The notes under the pieces: generated by a model
The model's input: the letters and a program-made list of their open reading frames with translations, nothing else
Databases searched by the model: none
What the model was told of the DNA's origin: nothing
Program-made: the position numbers and the translations under genes
Shown here: piece by piece, positions 1 through 5,248 of the stretch
Position numbering within the stretch: position 1 is the stretch's first letter
Layout: every line of letters starts with the position of its first letter
DNA from: Deltaproteobacteria bacterium UBA7527
Lineage (GTDB): Bacteria; Desulfobacterota; Syntrophorhabdia; Syntrophorhabdales; Syntrophorhabdaceae
Length of the DNA stretch: 5,929 nt
Assembly: GCA_002478225.1 (NCBI GenBank)
Contig: DLMV01000080.1
Coordinates: forward strand, 60,984-66,912
Direction: 5' to 3'

Positions 1-285
1 GTCGTCGGGGATCACGAGGGTCCCCGGTCTGATCGATGTCTTCAGGCTTCCCACGGAGTTGACGGCGACGATCTTTTTGACCCCAAGCTTCTGCAAGGCC
101 CAAATGTTTGTGAGGTGGTTTATTGTATGGGGCGGGGCAGGGGGGCTGCCGTGGCGCTGGAGGAACACCGTATCGTTGCCGACCTTGACCAGGGTGTCCC
201 CGTAAGGGGTTTTGATGTTCCTGCTCTTCCACGAACCGAAGAGGGATGAATTAAGAAGTGACGTGCCGCCGATGATCGCGTTCAT
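1..285 (-). CDS. mtnP: MTA/purine nucleoside phosphorylase family (MtnP-like), N-terminal part, truncated by window edge
   Basis: Ninety-five codons are visible from ATG at 285 to the window edge, with no stop. Members of this family split the N-glycosidic bond of 5'-methylthioadenosine, methylthioinosine or a related purine nucleoside with phosphate, a cytosolic methionine/purine salvage step. Seen in the translation: a start-proximal IIGGTSLL (residues 4-11) with the phosphate-loop Gly/Thr, TPYGD at 26-30, FLQRHG at 41-46 with the Arg-His pair that binds phosphate in MTAP, PPHTINH at 51-57, NIWALQKLGV at 60-69, and AVNSVGSL at 74-81 before the RPGTLVIPDD region. About two thirds of the usual 240-290 residues lie outside the window. 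The substrate (MTA versus MTI) cannot be decided because the discriminating residues are C-terminal. The Shine-Dalgarno is weak (GAG three bases before ATG). It lies 197 bp downstream of ligA and probably has its own promoter. Confidence 0.85.
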   Translation of the reverse strand, partial: MNAIIGGTSLLNSSLFGSWKSRNIKTPYGDTLVKVGNDTVFLQRHGSPPAPPHTINHLTNIWALQKLGVKKIVAVNSVGSLKTSIRPGTLVIPDD

Positions 286-482
286 TGCTCTATACTAATT
301 ACGGGGAAACCGCATCCCGAGTCAACAAAATAATGAAAAACAAATTGATATTCCGGTTTGGGTATCCGGTCAATCGGATATTTGTTGTTCATTAATGATG
401 AAAACTTCTTGTGCATGGACGTTGTACCATGGTAAAAATATAATTATTCATTAAATTAATAAGTTATAATTATAGTATGATA
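286..482. other. AT-rich intergenic region between ligA and the phosphorylase gene
   Basis: The 197-bp spacer has no gene and no GC-rich terminator. It holds four short palindromes: TATCCG-N6-CGGATA at 363-380, TCATTAATGA at 389-398, TACCATGGTA at 425-434, and ATAGTATGATACTAT at 472-486, which overlaps the ligA stop codon. The part from about 431 to 482 is almost pure A/T. The promoter described at 345-373 is the only expression signal seen. Confidence 0.6.
345..373 (-). promoter_or_regulatory. Candidate sigma70-type promoter for the phosphorylase, with overlapping inverted repeat
   Basis: On the minus strand TTGACC (373-368, 5/6 to the -35 consensus) is followed after 17 bp by TATCAA (350-345, 4/6 to the -10). 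A start near 338 would give a leader of about 53 nt. The -35 box lies in the inverted repeat TATCCG-N6-CGGATA at 363-380, which could be an operator. An alternative TTGACT (325-320) with TAATTA (301-296), 18 bp apart, would leave almost no leader. No regulator is identifiable from sequence. Confidence 0.4.
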
Positions 483-2492
483 CTATTCTTGAAGAATGGT
501 TTGTAGTAAATCTTTTTCACTGATGATTTTTATTCCAAGCTTCTTTGCCTTGTCCAGCTTTGAGCCGGCCTCTTCGCCTGCAACGAGGTGGGTAACCTTC
601 CGGCTGATAGCGTTCGTTGTCTTTCCGCCCAGTTCCTCAACCTTTCGCCGCGCATCGTCCCTGGACATGCTCTTTAGTGTGCCGGTGAAGAGAAAGAGGG
701 TTCCATCGAGCTTCCCCTTGCCGGTTGTCCCGTATTCTATCGTGACCCCGACCGATAGTATCCTGTTGATGGTCTCCCTGTTCTTTCCGTCCCTGAAGAA
801 CGATACAATGCTGTTGGCAACCTCGGGGCCTATCTCGGGGATCTTAAGGAGCGTTTCCGTGTCGGCCGTCGTCAATACATGGATATCTCCGAAACGCTCG
901 GCGAGGAGCCCCGCGATGTGCTCTCCCACGTGGCGTATGCCGAGCCCGTAGATGAACCTGCCGAACGGACGCCTCCGGGAGGCGTCGATAGCGTCGATGA
1001 TGTTCTGTGCGGACTTCTCAGCCATCCTCTCAAGACTGACGAGGTCCTCTTTTTTCAGGTAGTATAGGTCTGAGACATCCCGGATGACCTTTTTGTCGAC
1101 CAGCTGCTCAACGAGCTTTGTGCCGAGCCCGTCGATGTCCATCGCCCTTTTTGACGCGAAATGCTCGATGCTGCCCTTGATCTGTGCCGGGCAGTTGATA
1201 TTGACGCAGCGCCTGATCGCCTCGCCGGGCGGACGTACTACATCCTCGCCGCAGACCGGGCACTGTGCGGGCATGGAAAAAGGTTTTTCATGACCGCGCC
1301 GTCTTTCCCTGATAACCCGTACGACCTCGGGGATCACATCGCCTGCCCGCGAGACCATGACGGTGTCGCCTATCATGATGTCTTTCCGCTGTATCTCGTC
1401 CTCGTTGTGGAGCGTTGCCCTTGAGACCTCGACGCCGCCGATCATGACGGGTCTGAGGATCGCCACAGGGGTCAGGGCGCCTGTCCTTCCCACGCTGACC
1501 TCGATGTCCTCAACGACGGTAAGCTCCTCGCGGGCCTCGAACTTGAAGGCGATCGCCCATCGGGGCGATCTCGATACGGTCCCCAACAGCTCCTGGAAAT
1601 CCAACCTGTTCACCTTTATGACGGTGCCGTCGATCTCGTAGGGGATCTCATCTCTCCTGTCCCTGATGTTCTCATAGTGCGCCATGATATCGTCAATATT
1701 CCTGCACAGTTTTATGTGGGGATTGACGCGGAGCCCCCACTGCCTGAGATGGTCGAGAAATTCCATGTGCGTCCGGAAGCGGATGCCGGAGACCTGTCCC
1801 GGCGCGTAGCAGAAGATGTTCAACTTCCTGCCTGCCGTTATCTTCGGGTCAAGCTGCCTGATGGAGCCGCTCGCGGCATTCCTGGGGTTCGCGAAAAGCG
1901 GTTCGCCGGTCTCCTCCCTCCTCTCGTTCAATGCCTGAAACTCCTTCCTACCCATGTAGACCTCGCCCCTTACCTCGAGGCGTTCAGGCACGGGGATCCC
2001 GTGAGCCTTTATGAGCCGCATGGGGATGGCCTTGATCGTGCGGAGGTTTTGCGTGATATCCTCGCCGACAAACCCATCGCCGCGGGTTGACCCCAACGCG
2101 AACTCCCCGTTGATGTAGATGAGCTCAACCGCCAATCCGTCGATCTTCACCTCCATCACGTAGTCCACATCTCCCACATTGAGCAGCTTTTTGACGCGCC
2201 TGTCAAAGTCAACGACCTCTTCGGCGGTCATGGCGTTCGCAAGGCTCAGCATGGGTATGGCATGGGGGACCGTATTGAATGACTCCAGGGGCAAAGCGCC
2301 CACCCGCTGTGTGGGAGAATTGGGTGAGATGAGGCCAGGATACTGGTTTTCGAGCTTTTGCAGCTCTCTCATGAGGGCATCGTACTCGCCGTCAGATATG
2401 ACGGGGTCGTCGAGTACGTAGTAGCGGTGGTTGTGATACTCGATCTTTTGCCTGAGTTCCTCTATCTTCTTATGCGCCGCGTCCCTGTTCAT
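483..2492 (-). CDS. ligA: NAD-dependent DNA ligase LigA
   Basis: This 669-residue protein seals nicks in duplex DNA using NAD+ (EC 6.5.1.2) in replication and repair. All LigA domains appear in order: the Ia NMN-binding domain (about 1-75, with the HNHRYYVLDDPVISDGEYD stretch at 20-38), the adenylation domain with KIDG at 116-119 (Lys116 is the adenylated lysine), STRGDG at 135-140, EVRGE at 173-177, DGTVIKV at 288-294 and the AFKF lysine 317, then the OB fold (about 322-400), a four-cysteine zinc finger (Cys411, 414, 429, 434), helix-hairpin-helix repeats (about 440-590) and a C-terminal BRCT domain (about 593-669). Length is normal and no key residue is missing. The ATG at 2492 fits the family N-terminus, but no convincing Shine-Dalgarno precedes it. 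It follows bac1 by 180 bp in the same direction, and no strong promoter was found in that gap, so read-through from the bactofilin genes is possible. Confidence 0.98.
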   Translation of the reverse strand: MNRDAAHKKIEELRQKIEYHNHRYYVLDDPVISDGEYDALMRELQKLENQYPGLISPNSPTQRVGALPLESFNTVPHAIPMLSLANAMTAEEVVDFDRRVKKLLNVGDVDYVMEVKIDGLAVELIYINGEFALGSTRGDGFVGEDITQNLRTIKAIPMRLIKAHGIPVPERLEVRGEVYMGRKEFQALNERREETGEPLFANPRNAASGSIRQLDPKITAGRKLNIFCYAPGQVSGIRFRTHMEFLDHLRQWGLRVNPHIKLCRNIDDIMAHYENIRDRRDEIPYEIDGTVIKVNRLDFQELLGTVSRSPRWAIAFKFEAREELTVVEDIEVSVGRTGALTPVAILRPVMIGGVEVSRATLHNEDEIQRKDIMIGDTVMVSRAGDVIPEVVRVIRERRRGHEKPFSMPAQCPVCGEDVVRPPGEAIRRCVNINCPAQIKGSIEHFASKRAMDIDGLGTKLVEQLVDKKVIRDVSDLYYLKKEDLVSLERMAEKSAQNIIDAIDASRRRPFGRFIYGLGIRHVGEHIAGLLAERFGDIHVLTTADTETLLKIPEIGPEVANSIVSFFRDGKNRETINRILSVGVTIEYGTTGKGKLDGTLFLFTGTLKSMSRDDARRKVEELGGKTTNAISRKVTHLVAGEEAGSKLDKAKKLGIKIISEKDLLQTILQE

Positions 2493-2580
2493 AGTTCGAT
2501 CACGTTCAGTATCGCATAGTCGGCGGGATAATTGTAGAGAAAATCGCAGTTTGCTCCCGCACTGTCGGGTGCTGAGAGTG

Positions 2581-2614
2581 TCGGCAGAATGACGGTTCCT
2601 CGTATTTCTGCCGA
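2581..2614. repeat. 9-bp perfect inverted repeat (stem-loop)
   Basis: TCGGCAGAA at 2581-2589 is the exact reverse complement of TTCTGCCGA at 2606-2614, separated by 16 nt. It lies 59 bp past the bac1 stop and 89 bp before the ligA start. No run of T follows on either strand, so it is not a classical terminator. It may stabilise the 3' end of the bactofilin mRNA or be a protein-binding site. Confidence 0.6.
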
Positions 2615-2632
2615 TAAGTATATTCTGACTTT

Positions 2633-2659
2633 CTCTTTGTGCTCTGCGTTTTCTGCGGG
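2633..2659. repeat. Three imperfect 9-nt CTCTGCG-type units
   Basis: Three consecutive 9-mers read CTCTTTGTG, CTCTGCGTT and TTCTGCGGG. This pattern resembles the low-complexity CTCTGTG/CTCTGCG intergenic element that recurs in many bacterial genomes, a resemblance from memory rather than from a search. It lies just past the bac1 stop. Function is unknown. Confidence 0.4.
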
Positions 2660-2672
2660 AGGAAAGGTTTTT

Positions 2673-3254
2673 TTAGAGAAGTTCGCCGGGCTTTGGTTCT
2701 TCCTCCTTCGCTTCATTGATGGCAGCGGTTTCCGGAGCGCTTGCATGTTCTTCCGGCCGCACTTTTTCCCTGGGTTGTCTTTTCTTCTGTTCCGGCCGCA
2801 CCTCGGGCAATGGTTCCTGCCTTTCTTCAAAAGGTGGAAATTCTTCGGGAAGCTCCGGCTGTTCGACGATCGCCGTGCCCGCTGTGAAATTAGAGTCCCC
2901 CCTTTCCATCACACACGTGCCGTTAAAGACCGCCCCGCTCTCGATCATGATAAATGGGGTCTTTATGTCGCCGGTATGTGTTGAGGTGTTCCGCAAGACT
3001 ACCTGCCTTTCAGCTATTACATCTCCCATAATGACACCGTGGGAGATCAAGGTTTCTGTGTTGATGGTCGCCGTAACCTTCGCGGTAGGGCCAACGACCA
3101 GGAGCCCTTCCGAGAAGATCTCCCCCTCGAAGATGCCCTTCAGCATGACAGAGGTCTTGAACCTGATGGCCCCTCTTATCTCAAGGTCGTCAGCTATAAC
3201 AGTGACGATTCTCCCCTCGACCGGTTCGTTGATGATCGGTATCCCATTCCCCAT
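2673..3254 (-). CDS. Bactofilin-family protein with long acidic/proline-rich tail (bac1)
   Basis: This 193-residue polymer-forming cytoskeletal protein has a bactofilin beta-helix domain at about 18-116, shown by the repeating short beta-strand/glycine turns (IEGEI-like units such as LKGIFEGEIFSEGLLVVGPTA at 38-58, TLISHG at 68-73, and AVFNGTC at 108-114). Residues 128-193 form a Pro/Glu/Lys-rich, probably disordered tail that bac2 lacks. ATG at 3254 is chosen because AGGAGG lies 5 nt before it; a GTG one codon upstream (3257) would be only 2 nt from that site. It is the third bactofilin gene in the cluster, 54 bp after bac2. Residues 20-73 are near-identical to bac2 at both protein and DNA level. 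Bactofilins form nucleotide-free filaments on the inner membrane that position envelope enzymes; the specific role here is inferred. Confidence 0.9.
   Translation of the reverse strand: MGNGIPIINEPVEGRIVTVIADDLEIRGAIRFKTSVMLKGIFEGEIFSEGLLVVGPTAKVTATINTETLISHGVIMGDVIAERQVVLRNTSTHTGDIKTPFIMIESGAVFNGTCVMERGDSNFTAGTAIVEQPELPEEFPPFEERQEPLPEVRPEQKKRQPREKVRPEEHASAPETAAINEAKEEEPKPGELL
3041..3200. repeat. 160-bp near-identical patch, copy in bac1
   Basis: Hand alignment to 3470-3629 at a constant offset of 429 gives about 10 mismatches and no gaps. The adjacent 2941-3040 segment is only about 56% identical to its counterpart 3370-3469, and similarity also collapses beyond 3200. The patch encodes the N-terminal half of the bactofilin domain. 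Confidence 0.85.
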
Positions 3255-3308
3255 CACTGCCTCCTTTCTGTGGGCTTGCGGATATGGCTTGATGTATCTT
3301 GATTTCTG

Positions 3309-3686
3309 TTATTTTACCGTTGTGTCCTTTGCCCTCATCGAACAGGAGCCATTAAACACAGCGCCGTTCTCAATAATGATGTTCGGGGTGCTGATATCGC
3401 CATTATGGAGAGAAGTATTTTTAAGGGTAACCTGTTCGGTTGCAGTGACATTGCCCGAAACCTCGCCGTGGGAGATCAGGGTCTTTGTGCTGATGGTCGC
3501 CGTAACCTTCGCGGTAGGGCCAATGACCAGGAGCCCTTCCGAGAAGATCTCCCCATCGAAGATGCCCTTCAGCATGACAGAGGTCTTGAACTTGATGGTC
3601 CCTCTGATCTCGAGGTCGTCAGCTATAACGGTTGTAATGTCTTTTTCGTCATATTCGGAACTGCTGGCTTTCTTTTCAGGTATCAT
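3309..3686 (-). CDS. Short bactofilin-family protein (bac2)
   Basis: This 125-residue protein is almost only a bactofilin domain (about 18-116), with a short charged N-terminus (MIPEKKASSSEYDEKD) and no C-terminal extension. It shares with bac1 the VIADDLEIRG motif at 20-29, the FKTSVMLKGIF segment at 33-43, and the FNGSC end at 111-115. The start ATG at 3686 has AGGAG with a 6-nt gap. It lies 117 bp after bac3, with a candidate promoter in that gap, and 54 bp before bac1. It probably co-assembles with bac1 and/or bac3 in a membrane-associated scaffold; this is inferred from family behaviour and clustering. It lacks the MF-x-K-K-like N-terminus of bac3, so it may depend on bac3 for membrane attachment. 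Confidence 0.9.
   Translation of the reverse strand: MIPEKKASSSEYDEKDITTVIADDLEIRGTIKFKTSVMLKGIFDGEIFSEGLLVIGPTAKVTATISTKTLISHGEVSGNVTATEQVTLKNTSLHNGDISTPNIIIENGAVFNGSCSMRAKDTTVK
3470..3629. repeat. 160-bp near-identical patch, copy in bac2
   Basis: This is the partner of 3041-3200, in direct orientation. Six of the about ten nucleotide differences change an amino acid (Asn/Ser, Glu/Lys, Val/Ile, Glu/Asp, Ala/Thr, Arg/Lys) and the rest are silent. Confidence 0.85.
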
Positions 3687-3731
3687 TTCCTTCTCCTTTT
3701 ATATTGTATGGTTTAGTGTATACTTATGCAT

Positions 3732-3759
3732 ATTTTATTCTACTTACAGAAACTTGCAA
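3732..3759 (-). promoter_or_regulatory. Candidate promoter for bac2-bac1
   Basis: On the minus strand TTGCAA (3759-3754, 4/6) precedes TAAAAT (3737-3732, 5/6) with a 16-bp spacer. A start near 3725 would give a leader of about 39 nt ending in the AGGAG site of bac2. It lies directly after the terminator-like hairpin of bac3. The AT-rich context raises the chance of a random match. Confidence 0.35.
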
Positions 3760-3777
3760 GATATTTTTTTCCATTGC

Positions 3778-3803
3778 AAAAAAATGCCAACTTTTTAAGG
3801 TGG
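3778..3803 (-). terminator. Weak terminator-like hairpin after bac3
   Basis: Right after the bac3 stop, the minus strand reads CCACCTT-AAA-AAGTTGG, a 7-bp stem with one mismatch. CA and seven consecutive T follow. The stem is weak, so at most partial termination is expected, which would lower bac2-bac1 read-through from the peptidase promoter. Confidence 0.35.
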
Positions 3804-4223
3804 TTAAAATATGGAGATCGATTTGAAGAGCTTTTTTACCTGGTTCTCGGCCGGTCCCTCCGGTTCAGATTGTTCTGGCTGGGTGTCCTGCGTCCTCTGC
3901 ATCGAGGAGCGTCCAACAAAATAGGCCCCTTCGGATATGATCAGCTTGACGGTCTGGATATCGCCCTGGACCTTTCCGTCAGGTTTTATCTCAATGGTAT
4001 CCTGTGCGCTGATGTTCCCTTCAATATTCCCGTCAACCATTATTTCGCGGGCCGCCACCTCTCCTTTTATATCGCCGGTCTTGCCTATAATGAGGCCGTC
4101 TGCCCGGATATTGCCTTCAAAATTCCCGTCGATCCTGACGATACCGTCTGTAATAAGCTCGCCCTTTATCGTTACGTCTTTGCTTATGAATGTTTCCAGC
4201 GAAGAGTTTTTCTTATGGAACAT
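3804..4223 (-). CDS. Canonical bactofilin (bac3, CcmA-like), coupled to the M23 peptidase
   Basis: This 139-residue protein has a textbook bactofilin core at about 10-108: TFISKDVTIKGEL (11-23), DGNFEGNI (32-39), ADGLIIGKTGDIKGEV (41-56), DGNIEGNI (64-71) and VKLIISEGAYFVG (92-104), the right-handed beta-helix repeat. A polar Gln/Glu/Pro tail ends in KKLFKSISIF. The ATG at 4223 overlaps the peptidase stop by one base (TAATG), and GGAG lies just upstream, indicating translational coupling. A longer frame starting at 4277 is open but would overlap the peptidase by 55 nt. The chosen start gives an MFHKKN N-terminus resembling the short membrane-targeting sequence of Caulobacter BacA (MFSKQ-type), which supports it. 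The likely role is a membrane-associated scaffold that localises the adjacent peptidoglycan peptidase, as CcmA does with Csd peptidases. Confidence 0.95.
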   Translation of the reverse strand: MFHKKNSSLETFISKDVTIKGELITDGIVRIDGNFEGNIRADGLIIGKTGDIKGEVAAREIMVDGNIEGNISAQDTIEIKPDGKVQGDIQTVKLIISEGAYFVGRSSMQRTQDTQPEQSEPEGPAENQVKKLFKSISIF

Positions 4224-5059
4224 TACTCCATCTCTTTCAGATACAGGCTCGGGTTTATCTGCCTGCCGTTTTTCCATACTTCATAGTGGAGGTGCGCTCC
4301 TGTGGTTATGCCCGTAGAGCCTGAGCTCGCGATAAGTTCGCCTTTCTTTACCTTCTGACCGACAGAAACAAGATTTTTCTTGTTATGCGCATAGGCGGTG
4401 CTGAACCCGTGGCCGTGCTCTATGACAATAATGTAGCCGCTGTCACTTGTCCAGCTTGAAAAGCTGACAATTCCTGGGGCTGTCGCATGCACCGGCGAAC
4501 CGATGGGCGCCCGTATATCGATCCCCGTGTGCATGGTCTTTTCGCCGGTCACAGGGTGTTCCCTTTCCCCGAAATAAGAGCTGATGGTTCCCTGGACAGG
4601 CCACCCGGAAGGGGTAGCATGATACAGGTCTTTTTGTTCTGCAATGTAGTTTCTGATAGCGAAAACGGACTGGGTGGTTTCGTTGACCTGCTTTTTCAGT
4701 GATTCGATGTCAAGCGACCCTGTATCCTTAAAGTCGACAGATTGGAGTATGGTGTTCCTCGATTTCAGGGAGAGAAGCTTCGTAAACTCTGTGTCGGCCT
4801 TTTTCAGCGACGAGATAGTTGATTTCAGATCATCGAACTCTTTCGCGAGGTACGAAAGCCTCTTTTTCATGGCATAGTAGTCGACGGTGTCAACGCCAAC
4901 GGATATTATATAGCCGGCCCCAGTCAGGCAGAGGAAGCCGCAGATCAGCAGCCCGATAAAAGATACTTTTATTCTATAAGGTTGTGACTTTGAATGGGGG
5001 ACGATAAGGATGGTAACAGGGGTGAAGAACTTTTTCAGCAAGGGTTTTAAATTGTGCAT
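4223..5059 (-). CDS. Membrane-anchored M23/LytM-type metallopeptidase
   Basis: This 278-residue probable peptidoglycan endopeptidase has a basic cytoplasmic N-terminus, one transmembrane helix (about 31-55), a periplasmic coiled-coil-like stretch (about 58-140) and a C-terminal LytM domain (about 150-278). The zinc ligands are present: His177 and Asp181 in HTGIDIRAP, and His258 in HLHYE. Catalytic His225 (YAHN) and His256 are also present, so the enzyme should be active rather than a degenerate EnvC/NlpD-like activator. The architecture matches Csd1-like peptidases that shape helical or curved cells. The start ATG at 5059 has AGGA with a 6-nt gap. It is the first gene of the leftward bactofilin operon and is stop-start coupled to bac3. 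Substrate bond specificity (for example D-Ala-mDAP cross-links) cannot be read from the sequence. Confidence 0.95.
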   Translation of the reverse strand: MHNLKPLLKKFFTPVTILIVPHSKSQPYRIKVSFIGLLICGFLCLTGAGYIISVGVDTVDYYAMKKRLSYLAKEFDDLKSTISSLKKADTEFTKLLSLKSRNTILQSVDFKDTGSLDIESLKKQVNETTQSVFAIRNYIAEQKDLYHATPSGWPVQGTISSYFGEREHPVTGEKTMHTGIDIRAPIGSPVHATAPGIVSFSSWTSDSGYIIVIEHGHGFSTAYAHNKKNLVSVGQKVKKGELIASSGSTGITTGAHLHYEVWKNGRQINPSLYLKEME

Positions 5060-5082
5060 TTAAAATCCTTTCGATAACGGAG

Positions 5083-5111
5083 AATATATAATGGATAAAG
5101 TATATTTTCAA
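5083..5111 (-). promoter_or_regulatory. Sigma70-like promoter of the peptidase-bactofilin operon
   Basis: On the minus strand TTGAAA (5111-5106, 5/6) and TATATT (5088-5083, 5/6) are separated by exactly 17 bp. Transcription would start near 5076, about 16 nt before the peptidase ATG and just upstream of its AGGA ribosome site. The region is AT-rich. Confidence 0.55.
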
Positions 5112-5159
5112 GCATATTAAAAAATTTTACAATAGTGTTAGCCGTGGAACAGTTTTTGC

Positions 5160-5188
5160 TTACTAAAAGAGAAAAATGTATTTATAAT
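5160..5188 (+). promoter_or_regulatory. Candidate promoter of the cupin gene
   Basis: A perfect TATAAT lies at 5183-5188. The hexamer 17 bp upstream (TTACTA, 5160-5165) matches only 3/6. The -10 box is exactly the loop of the inverted repeat GTATT-N6-AATAC at 5178-5193, a possible operator but also easily random in A/T-rich DNA. The leader would be about 54 nt. Confidence 0.35.
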
Positions 5189-5248
5189 AATACCACATCG
5201 GAGATAAATAGTATGAAAAAATATAGATTATTCATGAGGAGAAATTAG

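Larger units (their letters stand above)
2493..2672. other. Non-coding spacer between bac1 and ligA
   Basis: This 180-bp stretch has no supportable gene. It contains three imperfect 9-nt units at 2633-2659, a 9-bp perfect inverted repeat at 2581-2614, and a second 6-bp inverted repeat (GCGGGA at 2523-2528, TCCCGC at 2555-2560). On the minus strand TATACT and TACAAT resemble -10 boxes, but neither has a recognisable -35 at a proper distance. No T-run follows any hairpin, so no intrinsic terminator is called. Confidence 0.5.

Noticed and set aside
2489..2830. 113-codon minus-strand frame whose TGA overlaps the ligA ATG
   Set aside because: Over half of it lies in another frame of bac1; the remaining tail has no usable start codon of its own or family motif. 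The ATGA overlap is probably chance.
3775..3795. sigma54-like TTGGCA-T7-GCAA on the minus strand before bac2
   Set aside because: GG and GC are separated by 9 nt rather than the strict 10, and the T-run fits the terminator-like hairpin better.
2716..3798. 360-codon plus-strand open frame opposite bac1 and bac2
   Set aside because: It spans two well-supported minus-strand genes and their spacer, and its repeats are antisense copies of the bactofilin repeats. No domain resemblance or ribosome site seen.
4224..4277. Longer bac3 start at 4277
   Set aside because: It would overlap the peptidase by 55 nt and hide the MFHKKN N-terminus; the TAATG junction is better supported.
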